Numbered from the stretch's first letter, positions 1-13,209 are shown. The stretch: 64,000 bases of DNA from Zygnema cylindricum (GCA_037447655.1 JBBHKE010003498.1:212643-276642); one strand, 5' to 3'. The notes: a model not told the origin generated them from the sequence alone. Numbers and translations are program-made.

Positions 1-855
1 GCACACGTGTACGATTTTTAACAGGTACAATGTATTTGCGTCACAACGTGTGAATGTGTACAACTATCAACTTCTTTCGATTCAGATTATGCCACGGGGA
101 AATTGAGATAAAAATCCATTTTTTGTGTTCTGTCCGCATATGCCGCTAGTTTGTACCAATTCTCGTTTTCAAGGCGCTGCGTTTTTTCAATTCTAAATTT
201 TGTAAATTCACTCTAATATGTACACAATATGACACTAACTTGTTGTTGTTTTTTGAAACATTACCCATTTTAGAATAAAACATAACTCTAATATGCGTCT
301 CGTTCGTTTAAAGGTCTGGTATTACCATTATGTACCCTCAAAAACCCTTTAATAATATAAACATATATACTATTAATCTCGCATTATCGGAAATAGAGTT
401 AAAGGGGCACCGTATTAGACTTAGCTTTCTTCAACTATCAACATGTGTAAGTGTGCAACACTGCGTTTATGTAACATGGACAATTTTTAGCATGTGCACA
501 CGTTATCAGTTCACACTGACACACACAAAAACGAACTTCTAAATGTATGCGAACGCCTATTTTGGAAACTGGATTCGGCTATTTTTCTAAGCGCAGCTCT
601 GTATGCGACCGACATAAGTTAACCAGTATTTTCCGTACGGATGTCGGTAACGAAGTACATTGCTGTACGAACAAACATTTTCCGTACACCACACTATTAA
701 TAAATACAGTACGGTCATTCCATTGACGCTATTTTACTAGAACCGTAATTAATGTCAAAGATAAATTAGATTCAATCACTTTATTTTGGGTATCAATGTC
801 AAATTTTTGGGGTGCCGATATAGCGTACATAAGGCTAATAACGATTCACGGTGTA
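1..855. other. AT-rich intergenic DNA ending in a MITE terminus
   Basis: No supportable gene. The right edge (about 838-855) has the terminal motif shared by the TA-flanked MITEs of this window (AACGATTCACGGTGTA). The stretch is therefore probably the right part of such an element whose left end I could not find, possibly outside the window. Confidence 0.4.
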
Positions 856-1487
856 GAGAATTAAACGTCATGTCTAAATTTTGAAAAACATTCGGACAAA
901 ATTATATTTTTCCGAGAGTTTTAAGGTATTTTTTATTTAAACCGTCAAATTTGGAAGATCGAACGGTCGATGATCACACTAGCGATCTAAGAAGATCACA
1001 TGAAAAGCCCATAACACAACTTACGATAAGACTTACGTCCGCGTTTTTTTTTTTTCCGGGTATTTTTTCCCACGAAATGTCATCCTATGCCGTGTCAGTT
1101 CGCTAAAAAAAATCGTCCAGCGGCGTGCGCTGTACTTTGATGTTACGTCAGATTCGTACGTTAGTTCAAAAGTAGGTGACCGTACGCCCATACAATATGC
1201 CTATTGTATGCAAAACATATAATATGGCCTTAAGACCCATATTGTATTGGCCGCAAAATGAAATAAAATAGTAACAGGGTTGAGTTGAGCATGGATCGAT
1301 AGAGAATTAAACGTCATGTCTAAATTTGAAAAAAAAAATCGGACAAAAAAAAAATTTTTCTGTGAGTTTTGAGCGACCTTAAATTAAACTGTAAGATTCG
1401 GATGATTTGACGGTCGTTGATGAAAGTAACGATCTAAGAAGATCACATGAAAAGCCCATAACACAACTTACGATAGGACTATCGTCA
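856..1487. repeat. Direct repeat pair (856-1040 and 1299-1487)
   Basis: Both copies start AGAGAATTAAACGTCATGTC and later share GATCTAAGAAGATCACATGA and CATAACACAACTTACGATA. They are about 185 bp long, similar but not identical, and separated by about 260 bp. Cause unknown; they could be LTR-like ends or a local duplication. Confidence 0.75.
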
Positions 1488-1627
1488 GATTCGGAAGATT
1501 TTGTGACTTGTGGTCTGGTATCGACATAACCAACTACGATATTGGTAAAATATATGAAAATCGATAAGGACCAATATCCGCTGTTTCCGGTACGCAACAT
1601 TGCGATTTTCTGTATTCGATACTATAG

Positions 1628-2440
1628 CAGAGGTCGCATAAGTCAAAAAATTTCATACCCGAAACCGACCGTTTTTTTTTTCAAAATCTGAGTAACCGAC
1701 GCTCGACCGAGTTTGGTCATGCTCCAAAATTGTTAACCGTTAACCGACCGTCGTTTACGAAAAAAAAAAAATCGAATCTTGATTTTTCACGACTAACCGT
1801 GCCCGCCCGTAACCGAAAAGTGCAAAATTAATCAGTGTACGACGGAACAAGCCAATAATTACGATTTGTCGCGTTCCGTAAGATTTGCGAAATGAATAGT
1901 GTTACTAACCGTGTCAGATTTGCGACGCTTTGTCGCGTTCCCTAAGATTTTCGAAATAAATAGTGTACTACCGTGTCATATTTGCGACGCTTTGTCGCGT
2001 TGCCATTAGCTTTGCGAAATGAAAATTGTACTTCCGTGTCAGATTTGCGACGCCTTGTCGCGTTCCCTAAGATTTTCGAAATGAATAATGTACTACCGTG
2101 TCAGATTTGCGACGCTTTGTCGCGTTCCCTTTGGTTTGCGAAATAAATAGCTTAGTACAGTACCGTGTCAGATTTGCGACGCTAATCATGATGTCACGTA
2201 CTTCCACGATACCCAAAGTGTACAAAGTACAATAATGTTGGATTATAGGGACAATACAAAATTTTCATTTTTTTTGGTTTTTTGGTTGACCAACCGTAAC
2301 CGACCGTTTTTTTTTTCTTGGTGAATCAACCGACCGTAAGCGCCCGACCTCCAAAATTTGCAACCGAATTTATTCCAGATCCGGCGCGGGCGTTCGGTTA
2401 ACGGTCAATCACGGTTTCGGTTGACTGTTTGCAACCTCTG
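1628..2440 (+). mobile_element. Non-autonomous hAT-like element, copy 1
   Basis: Ends are CAGAGGTCGCATAAG and its imperfect inverted repeat GTTTGCAACCTCTG, the CAGRGG...-type terminus common in hAT transposons. Flanking 8-mers tactatag and tactacaa match at 6 of 8 positions, as expected for an aged 8-bp target duplication. The interior has no transposase frame but holds a tandem array at 1863-2185. Related copies: 24755-25205 (decayed), 47235-47927 (opposite strand), 62308-63058, and one running off the window end at 63946. Confidence 0.8.
1863..2185 (+). repeat. Five ~62-bp tandem subrepeats inside the hAT-like element
   Basis: Each unit carries TTTGCGACGCTTTGTCGCGT followed by a TTCGAAAT-like motif and CCGTGTCA. 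I count five units here, four in the 62308 copy and three in the 47235 copy, so the array changes size between copies of one element. Confidence 0.8.
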
Positions 2441-3850
2441 TACTACAATAGTGCTTTTAAAGAGGTTAAACGCATGTAGTAATGTTTAATAGTTGTAGTA
2501 ATGTGCAATAGAGAAGCTAAGGGTATCTACAAAACTACTTAAGTCTTTGAACGACTTTTAAAAAAAATTACATATAAAAATGCACTTTAAAAAAAGTTAC
2601 ATGGCAACTTTAGAACTTCTCTACAACGAATTCCACTATTAAAGTCTATTCTTGTAGACGCTTAACTTTCCACAAAAAAGGCAATAGATTGTTCTTTAAG
2701 TGACTGAACTGCAACTGCTGAAGTTGTTAATATATATATATATATATATACATAAATATTTATACTAATGGCGACGGATTGTCTCAAAGGGTGTGTTACT
2801 CTACATGTTTGTATTCTTCTCACCAACTCACAACGCTCTTTGCATCAATTTAGCAAGTACCCATTGAGTGAAGCAACTATTACAGATAAACCACCCAAAG
2901 TAAAAAAGTAGTCGATTCACCCACAACAACTTCATATTTTTTCCTCGTGACTTAATACTTATTACATATTTACTTCCTTGTAAACCTTTTACGGTTATTT
3001 TTCGACGTATAAGCTTCCTCCCAATGTTTAACTGTGATGTTCGTACATCCAATTGTTTTACGCTCGGTTCCCTACCTTATGACAGTATTTTTTTAAAGAG
3101 TTGCAATTAGGTCTCCGAATGAAAAAGCATATAATGTACTTTTTCCCCTGTGATTAACAATGTTTATATGCACATCACAACCTTCAAAACCCAAGTTAGG
3201 GTAACTCTCTGACACAATTGTAGGGTTATCAAAAGTTTATAATTGTCCGTGACTCACCGACGCTAACTATGTGATCACAGTTCGACTCCTCGACCTAAAA
3301 CTTACACCATTCACTAGTTATTTATGATCGTGAAACTTGGTTATTCCGTACAATTCATTTAATATAATATTTAAATATTCGTATATTTGAAGAAGGGCTT
3401 GTTGTCGAATTTCACTCATAAGCATTGAATACTAAGAAGAATATTGGCTTGCTTGCAAACTTTACTTTTACATATATCTTTTTTTATCAACATTTATATT
3501 TTGAGGAAATAAAAATGCCTATTTTTTTTTCTACATCACGTGGTATTTTGGGAGGATTTTCATGTTATTTTGTTGTTTTCATTTTATATAAAAATATGAA
3601 ACATTTATAACAAAATTTATAAAAGTTGTTTATATATTACTGTAAAAGGTTATTGTTGTGTCGTGATCGATGAATAGTGTAGTCGACCAGTTATTTAATA
3701 TGTTTGTATACATGTATACACAAATGTATTTCATTTACGAATGTTTTATTCCAGAAATTACTAAAATTGTTCAAGAAACTTTGTTTGCGACTTCAAGGTA
3801 TCACGTCGCCATTGAAGTTGGGCATTATTAGTGTTAATATGTCGTTACAG
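2441..3850. other. Intergenic, no gene seen
   Basis: AT-rich sequence with a (TA)n run near 2730-2752. The short open frames have no recognisable domain. Nothing else can be supported. Confidence 0.5.
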
Positions 3851-4393
3851 TACACCGCGCATCGTTATTAGTGTCAAAGTTTAAATAGTGTGGAAGTAAA
3901 TATAACGTCATTGACGCTAATTAATATTTTTTTTATTTTTTTTTTAAAGGTGTATTCTAATTTCGGCGTTTATGCTCATTTGGGAACAGCAAAAATGGAA
4001 TATTCGCTGTACGATTATATACATTAATATATGTATCCGTACAAAATATTGAAAATCGTACGCCGTCGTGAAATTTAAATATCCGTACATGTAAGACTAA
4101 TTTACGTGTCAGAACAATCCCGTTTTTTTAGCGCACGATCCTATGCGTGCGCGTCTGATTTAACTCATTTTTTGTAAAATATTCACTTGAAAAGGTACAT
4201 TTATGTACGGTCTGACATCGATCGTACACCACAATATTTAGATATTATTGTAATTCGTCCTTTACGCTATTTTGTACGGTACCTTAATTAACGTCAAGGA
4301 AAAATTAAAATCATGTATCCTATTTGAGGAAAAAAATCAAAATTTTAAGAACCCAAACTAGTGTCGTTGACACTAATAACGATGCGCTGTGTA
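3851..4393. mobile_element. TA-flanked MITE, family A (~540 bp)
   Basis: Begins TACACCGCGCATCGTTATTA and ends TAATAACGATGCGCTGTGTA, a terminal inverted repeat of about 20 bp with TA at each edge, as expected of Tc1/mariner-like insertion. There is no coding capacity. Subterminal TTAGTGTCAAAG and TTGACACTAA pairs match other family members such as 45794-46015. Confidence 0.75.
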
Positions 4394-4549
4394 GTGTTGA
4401 TACTATATTGGCATTGAGTACACAAGGTGGCTCATTATAGGCCACTTAACTAAGTATTATGATTTTGAGTCAGAAAAACCCTCACTCGACTTAGCGTTAC
4501 AAGGCGTTGTCTAACGTAGTCTAGGCGACAAATAGATTTGAGGGAAAGC

Positions 4550-4729
4550 TACGCTGCCCATCATTATTAGCGTTATTCGTGTAAATGCGAAATTATAGTA
4601 CATAGTCGATATCTGGTGAAAGGACACGTGGCATATTTCAGTCCACTCCTTCAAATAGTATTGTTACAGCCAAAAAAAGTCGTGACCCGATTAGTGTTGT
4701 TAACTCTAGTATCGATGGGCACTGCAGTA
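4550..4729. mobile_element. TA-flanked MITE, family B (~180 bp)
   Basis: Left end TACGCTGCCCATC, right end GATGGGCACTGCAGTA. The interior matches other family B copies (17919, 19363, 52330, 54514) in a shared TATGATTTTGRGTCAGAAAA-like block near 4458-4480. Non-coding. Confidence 0.6.
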
Positions 4730-5391
4730 TTGTCCACGCTATATCCTTAACGCAGATTACGGGCAATGTGGATAAATCGTTGGCCACTTAATCCAGGATC
4801 CAATAATTACTGGTTAATACTTGTTGCTGTTTATACGTTAGAAATCTGACGCATAGAACGCGCTCCACACTTTGACTGTGTCCAAACTGGATCATGGAAA
4901 GGTGGAAGGCACAGAGTTGCTCCCGTCGTCGAAACATTGCCGTCGACGTTTGATTTTGGATTGCCTACGGACTGAAAACTGTGCGGGGAAATCCAAAATC
5001 CAGCATTTTTGGGAAAAAATTGGAGCGAAAACTTGATGCGAACACAAATTCAAAGTTTCAAACCTTCAAATTTCACTTATTTTTCGTGCTACAGCTGGCT
5101 TTTGAACGCTATTGTCTTATTTACGGTTTGCTACAGCCGAATGAAACGTGGGTAGCACAGACATGCTTGCTGAACACAAGGAAAAGGCTCTATGGGCTGA
5201 CAAGTGAGGGACTTTGCCTGCTGAAATCTTGCATATTCCGACGTTATCTCCAACTGCAGTCTGGCTAAACAACTAGAGTTTACGCTCTAGTTTTGGTGAA
5301 CTTCTCAGATCAGGACGTATTTGATAAGTTTTTAGAGGTTATTGGCTTCCTCGTCTGCTGAATAAGTGGTGTATTGAAGTTTTTATTCAGG
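4730..5391 (+). other. Upstream/5' UTR region of the DEK gene
   Basis: Probable promoter and leader of the DEK gene. A pyrimidine-rich splice-acceptor-like sequence (TTTTTATTCAG) lies directly before the start codon at 5392, suggesting a 5' UTR intron. The open frame at about 4981-5268 resembles no known protein and may be leader sequence. Confidence 0.4.
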
Positions 5392-8300
5392 ATGACAGGA
5401 ACTACTGAGCCTCAACCGAATGGCGGAAAGAACGTAGATGCACCAGCAGAGATGGAAATTGATACGAAAGAAGTTATAGGCAGTACTGGTGGAGACGAGG
5501 AAGTAGAAGCAATGGAGACTGAAGAAAACACTGGCAAAGAAGCTACTGAAGTAGAAGGTAAAGAAGAAGAAGAGGATTCGCATAAGCCTGATGAAGCCGA
5601 AACAGGGGAACAGACACCAAAGGCCAAGAAGACCCCAAGGAAAAAAAAAGAAATCCCGTATTCTCCGCCACCATCCACTAGGCCACAGAGGGAGAGGAAA
5701 ACTGCCGAGCGGTTTCACGTGGAGGATACTCGGGTTAGCAAAGTGGTAGACGTTGCGATAAAACCAGTAAGTTACTGCTGTTCATGGGAAATGCTACTCT
5801 GCAATTTTTTACATGTGTGGTATATCTCTTTAAAAGCGAATATTTATGAATGTATTGCATATCTTTTTGAATGTTTTATATGTATTTTATGTAATGGTGC
5901 AAAATAGGAGAGGTACCCTTTGGCACCTATTCCATTAAGCTAATACTTAAGAAGATTAACAAGATTGTGCTTTAGTGTTTTATGGCACGTCGTTTTATAA
6001 CACAAGATTATCTATGATTTTTTCTCCTAATTATTTTTTAACCATATACATGTGTGGCTGGCCTGTACAGGGAGGAGGGACACCTTTGAAGAACATTCCA
6101 AACAGTGAGCAACTGCAATGTGTTTAGGTCACTTAGAAATAAATAATTCATGTCCTTGTTTTTGTCCTTCCACGTGATTTTGATGGTTTTTAGATCCTTA
6201 TTTCACACAGGTTTTACAGCTGTATTTTCCCTTCTGTTTTCATCGACATCTGTTATTTAGACCTGTTAATGAACACGTAGTATGCTTTGAAGATCATTGC
6301 AGAATCATTTTTTTGGCTATTTTCCGGAATGGTATTTGAAAATACAACCATTTAGTTGTATCCTTGTTTTAGGTTTTGTGCACAATGGTGTTTTTCTTGC
6401 AGTTGTGACGAAGATGTTAAAGAAGACAAGGAATGACGACATCCTTGTGATGTTTCACTCTCTTTTGTATAGCAAACGTGTAAAGGTAAGTTAAATCACT
6501 TACCAGCGTATGATTGATTGCAAGCAGCGCAAGTTCCTTTCAGCAACTATTTCTGCCTTGGGAGAGCTATACCGATCAGTCAGGTGGCAGGTCGTCCAAT
6601 TATGTGGATTATTGATATTTTTTTACTGTTATTGTCGTTGTTATTATCATAAATCTTGTTTTTGTTATTGTTATTATTATTATTTTTTACTATTGTTATT
6701 ATTATAAGTATTATTGTTGCTGTTATTGTCATTATTGTATCTACTATTATCATTATAAGCATTGGTGTTTTACATAAACATTGTCACTTACAAACCTTTT
6801 ACATTATCTTATGTTCTTTGCAGCCGAATATGTTGCGAAAGAACATTTTGGAATTCTCAGGTTTTCCCTGGAAAGGGAACGAGGTGAGTGTGCTTGTTCA
6901 ACAGCTCGGGAGATGGCATAGTAGCTTTTCTGATTTTCTTACCTGTTCATTCGGCTAAGGTAACTGACTTCTTTTCTTTCTGCAATATTCACTTTTCTTC
7001 TCAATGCTATATCAATTCGTCAATTTTTATTCTTGCAGACGAAGGAAAGGGAAAAGGTAAAGGATAAGCTTGAGCGGTATACCAAAGAAGGACTTCATCA
7101 GCTGTTGGATATTCTCGTCCTTCCAAAAGGTGGCAAGAAGGTACAAACTGAGGACATTGAAGTTCCCTTGTGAATTAACATGCAACGTCTCATCTTCTAT
7201 CTGTTGACTCATTGTTGTAAGTGTTATAGCTGGTGTGTTGCCTCGAGCAATTTTGCTTTGGCTTTTGCTCCAGTTAATCTGTTCCATTGTTGCTGGCAGG
7301 ATGAGCAAATTGAGCGAATCTTGGATTTTTTACAGAAACCTGTGGACCTAGGGAACTCTATAAAGGTTCGGTTTTACGACTCCAACTTAGAATGACGCTG
7401 GTTTTATGGACATCTTGCTCAATCAATTTGCATATTCTTTGCAGCTTTTGAGTTTTCTATGTCTTTATGCTGATTAATATCATTGCCTACATTGCGCATG
7501 TATTGGTATTAATTCTATTTCTTTGCCTTCGAATTCCAGGAATCTAAGAAGCGTAAAACTCCAGCAAAATCTCCAGCCAAGGTATAAGTTTCTGGCTATT
7601 CTGTGATGTCCCTCCATCATTTTGGCTTTCTTTGCATTTTGGCTTACATCGCCGTTTGACTTGATCAATAAAGAAACTTTTTTTTTTTTACCTCACTTTT
7701 CTGCCATCATGGTTCACTTTCATTTGAGGTGTCACTGTGGTTCTTGAAGATTGCAGTAGGTCTGGAGGTTGGACATGTTTGTTTTTTTGTTCATTTGTTG
7801 TGAAAATTAGTGTCACGTTTTTTATGGTGGTTATCTATGCATCTTCTGATTGGTCGGTGTTAATATGATATTTGCAGAACGACAAGAAGCCCCCCAAGTC
7901 TGGAGGGAAAGCTAAAATAGTTTCCGATGAGGATGAAGAAGAAGAGGAGGAGAAGGAGAGTCCGCCAGCCAAAAGGCCAAGGACTTCGTCTAAGTCTATG
8001 CCAGGGAGCCCTTCAGGTACTGAAATGGAAGTGGACCAAGGTTGGTCAAATCTTGAATCTAGACTTATGTCTGTCTTCATGTTGAATGTAGACTTAACCA
8101 TGGTGTTTTGCATGTTATGTGCAAAATGCGAATGTTGTTAGTTGTTAAGTTTTTATCCTGGTTTACAGTGAAATTTGTTCAGTAGTGCTTATTGCCATTT
8201 TTGCATCATGTCCATGTATTTTATACAAAAAAACAGTGGATAAATTGTTTGTTGTGTTTTGTCTGTTTGCTGTGTGATTACTCATTTCCTGGAAGTATCC

Positions 8301-10112
8301 TTTTGAGAAATATGAACTTTGCAGCAGGTTGGGTGTATTATTGAAGTAAACTGGGGAGGATGGGTGCAGGGAAAAGGAAAGCTACACCGACTGAGCCAGT
8401 TTTGAGAAAGAGGATAAATGACTTGTTGCAGGCCTCAGACCTGAAAACGGTACGCTTGTATGAACTTTAGTAGTTGTCTGTATGAAAATATACTGTTGTA
8501 ATCTTGTTTTGCATTTTGTTAGGTATGTCCTTTAGACAAGGAAATTAAGAAAGCATTTTTTTATAAAGAGGCAAACTCAATGCATAGGGTTGAGTGAATT
8601 GGACTATTATTGATCAGCCTGAGTGTTGGCGATTGAGTATTAATGTGGACTTCTGTTGATGTTTTGGGCAGATATCTGTGGATGTGATAATCGAAACTCT
8701 TGGTAAGGCTGCGTTCACCTTTTCTTGAACTGTTGGTTGCCTGGAGGACATTTGAACTCAGAGCGCATAAGATCTATGAATAGGCAGAATTTGCTGTTTT
8801 ACATACCTGCTTGTACATGTTTGTTTTGCTGTACATATGCTGCTATTCAGGGTGAATGGAAGGTTTATCTTGTCCATGTTGAAACTGCAGAATGTCTATT
8901 AGTTGCGATAAGTTTTTGTCTTTATGATGTCAGCTTGACTGATGAACGTCAGTCGCAAAGGCCTGTTTTGTCAACAGTGGGCTAAGATATTTTAGTTAAT
9001 GTGAATTTCTCTACGACCTCATCATGCCTTATGTATTTCCGAGGGAATTCAGTGATGGTCTTATGTCTGAAGTTTCTGAATTTGCTGCTAATTAGCTGCT
9101 GTAGCTGATGGAAAAGTGAATATGTCTGAGAATTGCAGAGAGTCACTTTGTTGGTGATCTTCATAAGAAAAAGGATTTGATTAAGCGTCTCATGGATGAA
9201 AAGATTTCTGCGATGGAGGAAGAAGGCCTGTCAAATGATGAAGGAGAGAGAGCTGAAGAGAAAATAGATGAAACCAAGGAGAAAGAGGACAGTGAGAAAG
9301 CAAAGGATTCTCCTCAGGCAGAGGCTCCTGCGGATGAGAAAATGGCTGAGAGTGAAGAGATCAAAGATCTGACAATGAACGAATCAAACAGTAAAGTGGA
9401 GCCCGAGAATGAAGAGCCAGTCGAAGAAGTTGTTATGCCTGCAACAGAAAATGAGAAAGAGAAGGAACCCGAGATCGAGAAAAAGACGGAACCAGAGGTC
9501 GAGAAAGAGAAGGAACCGGAGATCGAGAAAGAAAAGGAAGAAATGGAAGTTGATGGTGGAAAAACAGAAAACGTTGAGGTAATGGAACCAGTCGAGGAAA
9601 AAACAGAGAAGAGTGATGAGCAACAAGAACCGGAGGTGAAGGAGCCACAGCAGGATGAGAAGGTTGGTGATGCAGTTGTAGAAGAGGAGAAAATTGAGAC
9701 TGGCGAAGAGCAAACACCAGAAGAGAAACTGGAAGGTGAGAAGAAGGAACCTGCTGAAGGTTTGCTTGAGAAGAGAGAAGTTGACAAGAAGGAGACACCT
9801 GGCTCAGGAGATCAGCAGGCTGAGAAGCTTCCAGAGTTGATAGCTAGGGTTGGGAAACCAACGGAAGTTGTGACAGGATCTGTGGAAGGGAGTGAAGCGG
9901 AGAAGGTAGTTGAAACGGAGAAGGTAGAGATGATTCTTGCAGACCAGGAAAAGCCTGTGGAAGATGACGATCGAGAGAAGAAACCAAGCAGTGAACCAGT
10001 GACAACCACAAAAGATGAAGGAGAAGCTCCGGTGACTGTGATTGTTGAGGGAGAGACTGTGGAGGACAAGACTGAGGCCAAGGAAGTAGTTGATAAAGAG
10101 GTTGAATCTTGA
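5392..10112 (+). CDS. DEK: DEK-type chromatin protein, 11 exons, 661 aa
   Basis: Probable nuclear DNA/histone-binding architectural protein. Exons: 5392-5766, 6071-6104, 6403-6485, 6824-6883, 7039-7140, 7300-7365, 7540-7581, 7878-8016, 8370-8449, 8672-8702, 9139-10112. All junctions are GT-AG, phases join without a break, and the total is 1986 nt ending in TGA. Residues 1-90 are acidic. A plant-DEK-like basic motif RPQRERKTAERF follows (about 97-108), then the conserved core GGGTPLKNIPN (126-136) through NILEFSGFPW (about 171-180) to IERILDFLQKP (about 222-232). Residues 241-300 are a Lys-rich and acidic linker. A DEK C-terminal domain spans about 307-363 (LRKRINDLLQASDL ... KDLIKRLMDEKI). 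Odd feature: the last ~298 residues are almost all E, K, P and V with repeated EKEKEPEIEK-type units, far longer than the tail I know for plant DEKs. The start was chosen as the first ATG after an acceptor-like site. Family assignment is firm; exact ends need transcripts. Confidence 0.92.
6600..6770 (+). repeat. ATT/TTG trinucleotide-rich microsatellite in DEK intron 3
   Basis: Imperfect runs of ATT, GTT and ATC between exon 3 (ends 6485) and exon 4 (starts 6824). Low-complexity open frames on both strands here are by-products. Confidence 0.85.
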
Positions 10113-12940
10113 AGAGCAACGCTTTTAGGGTTATGTATAAATTGCTGGCAGGTGATATGCAGCAGTGATGGAGGTTGGAGGGGGGATTTAAGCTTTGATT
10201 AACCCTCTGATGATGGTTTTTCACAGCTCGTTTCACTTCGAAAAATGATGCACAGGGTTTTCAAAGTATTGGCCTGTTTTGTTTTGAGTCTGCATCATAA
10301 AGACTATCTGGAAGATATCTTGTTAACAGTTGGAAGTCATTCTAAAAACCCTAGAGAGCCCTTAAAACGCCCTAAATGCTAAAGAGACCTTGTTACAGTT
10401 CTGTAGAATGCTTGGAAGGTCTTTCGCTATGTAAAGCTCGTGTTTGTGTAATAGCTGGTATGAAGGCTCGGTGCAATACTAACTGTTGGGATGCAAGTCC
10501 AAACATCAGTGTTCCTGCTCGTAGATAATGGGATCAATGTCTTGTTGACAACAATAGAGGATTTGAAAAAGTCGCGAAGTTTTTTCTCCCATTTTTTGGA
10601 ACAGGAGTAGCCCTTGTGGAACTGTAGCATAGCGGTCCAGTATTGAATGTAATAGATAAATATGTTCTGGCCTTCACTGTGTTCTCGTTAAGGACGTGAC
10701 TCTTTGGCAAAAGGACTTGTCTATCATGTCCCTTAGATGATACTTGAGTTTCCTTGTGTAGTTACTCAGCTTGCCTGGTCTTTGGGATTCTTTTGTAAGC
10801 AAGTGTCAATTCCAGTATTTTGATGATTTGAGCATTTACTTGTATCGTGCATTGATTTTGTTCGGTTTGGTTTGTCTTATGTAGCCAGGATGCCGCAATG
10901 CTGCCAAGATGGTTAAGGGTGTTATTATATCACAAACAGGTGTTGATCTGTTGCACTCTAACCTATAGGTAAATGCTTGCCTAAGAAGATAAGGTGTTCT
11001 TTGGGACCTTTTGTAAAAGCTGTATATGCAAAAGCAAAACTGATTGCAACATGTTTGTAATGATACCACCCTAAGATGATATTTAGTGAGGCAATGACAA
11101 TTTGTTTTGTCTGTGGTGAACAATGCATGTACAGTGACTGGTGTCTGATGTGTTGGAATAGTGTACTCAATGTTTTTAATGTCACGTGTTCAAGCTTGTT
11201 TGGTATATTAAAAAAATAAGCATTTTGAATGACTCTAAAGGTTCTGCCTTCTCATGTCTTCCTTGAGCACACAATATCAACCACTGAACTGAGTCGACTA
11301 ATTTGTTGACTGCTTCAGACATGAACTCCCATGCAAGAAAATCTAGAAATAAGCATTTCTTGGCCGTTCAAGTCTTAAAAACATTATGAATTGCTGCTTT
11401 TGAAGGTCTAATTTCACAATTGTCCAATAAGAATCTTCAATTACCACCTCAATGAAACAAAACACCTCTTTTGTGACAGGTATAGTTCTCTGAAGGCACA
11501 TTGTAGTTTCTAGAGAATATCTTGAGAATGCGAAATTCCTCGACTGTCTGTGATCAGGAGGCAACAGGAGAAAAAAAAATGCTCTTATAATTTCAGCAAC
11601 TTCCTAGTAAGATAGTAGTTCCTCTCAACAGTAGCGTACACTGCCCAATAGTGGTTATGAAAAATTCCTTCACCATACTTGTTATTTCCAACGTTTCTAT
11701 ATAGCAGGCTGCACAGCTCCGCTCCTCCAGGTAAACTCTTGAGATTGGCATCTGTATTTTTTAGCTAAAAACGGCTTAAAGGGACTTGTAGATGAAAGGA
11801 AAAAGACGTGTAGACTAAAGTACACTCTGAAATTCCCCTTGCCAGATATTGGAGTAAGTTGATCCAGGAATTTTCGCTGGCTCTTATTATAACACACCTA
11901 TTCGCTTTTGAAATAACCAGATTATTTAATGTGGTTTACTGCTCAACAAGGTCGTTTTTCAACCTTGGGAACGGAACCTTGGTCTCACCAATTTTAGCTG
12001 CTAACCCATAGCCACAGAGGATCGCTACCTAATGACACATGGCAGTTGCAGCGGGATGTGATTGCCAACCCAGTTGTGCCTCAGTAGACCTCCAATTTAT
12101 GACACAGTTGCATACAGAGTTGCTTAAGAGTTTCATAGGTTTTAGGGTATGTAGAGTTGCATAGACTGCGTAGGAATACAACATATGGTTAAAGGCAAGA
12201 AGGGAATAGCTAGATTTCATTTATCAAACATATAAGTGTGAGAGGCTTTGCAAAAAAAGGGAAACTGGGGGTGGCCACTGAAGCTATCTGGGCATAGAAG
12301 ATACATACATGTCATTACTCGCACATGTCAACAATGTTCACCAGTGTTTTCAGAGCTTAATTTTAGGAAATGCCCCAATGTTGAGGCCTTATCGTTACTG
12401 AGATACTTTAGATCTTTTGGTTGATGTTTACCACTGATTTTTTTTGCTTTGCAGTAAGAAAACCAAGCATGCTCTCAATTATTCAAAAGGACATTACAAA
12501 TTTTGCACGAAATTACAGCTATTTAGTCTACTCTAGACACCGGTCAAATTTACCAGCAAGCTAGAATTGAAACTGAAAGAAATAACAAAATAATTTTCCG
12601 AAACAAAAAAACGACGAAGTTGATAATAAAAAACAAGTTTTAACTCCACATACTATCCCTTGTGTCTTGCTGTTTTGTGGTCAAGAAGAGCCGATGCTGT
12701 GTGAAATCCACTGCATGGAGACACCCAAAAACAGTAACAATTTACAAATCTACCTTGAAACAAACAAACAAACAAAAAAAAAAAAATACATGATCTTACC
12801 TATCATAATATACAAAACATGTTATGCAGGACTAGTTCTGGCAATACCACAAGACAAATTTTCTCTTTAAGGTGGATTCACACTTAGCCTTCTTTTCTTG
12901 TTCTGTCACCACACCTTTTCTGAACCCATCTACAAAGAAT
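10113..12940. other. DEK 3' UTR and intergenic DNA
   Basis: The first few hundred bases are probably the DEK 3' UTR; I cannot fix a poly(A) site. The rest up to the telomere-like tract has only short unrecognised frames on both strands and no repeat ends that I can identify. Confidence 0.45.
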
Positions 12941-12944
12941 TGTA

Positions 12945-13150
12945 TGGTTAGGGTTTTGATTAGAGTTAGGGTCAGGGTTATAAATGGAGTTAGGGTTACA
13001 GCTACGATTAGAGCTAAGGTTAGGGTTGTGGTAAAAGATAGGTTCAGGGTTTAAGAAAAAGCGAATATGAGACTAAATTAGGTTAGGGATATGATTGGAG
13101 TTAGGGTTAGGGTATGTTTAGAGTTAAACCTAGGGCTAGGGTTCCCACAT
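12945..13150 (+). repeat. Degenerate telomere-like (TTAGGG/GTTAGGGTT) tract
   Basis: About 200 bp dense in GTTAGGGTT and variants (GAGTTAGGG, GGTCAGGGTT, AAGGTTAGGG). It looks like a decayed interstitial telomeric repeat. The spacing is irregular and most units are mutated. Confidence 0.7.
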
Positions 13151-13209
13151 TAAAACCTAATGTATCTTTAAGGTCATAAAATAAGGTTTACATGAAACTA
13201 AATATAGAC

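Noticed and set aside
5383-5718. Antisense frames opposite DEK exon 1 and opposite exon 11 (9314-10236)
   Set aside because: Shadows of acidic/lysine-rich coding DNA; S/F/L-rich translations with no domain.
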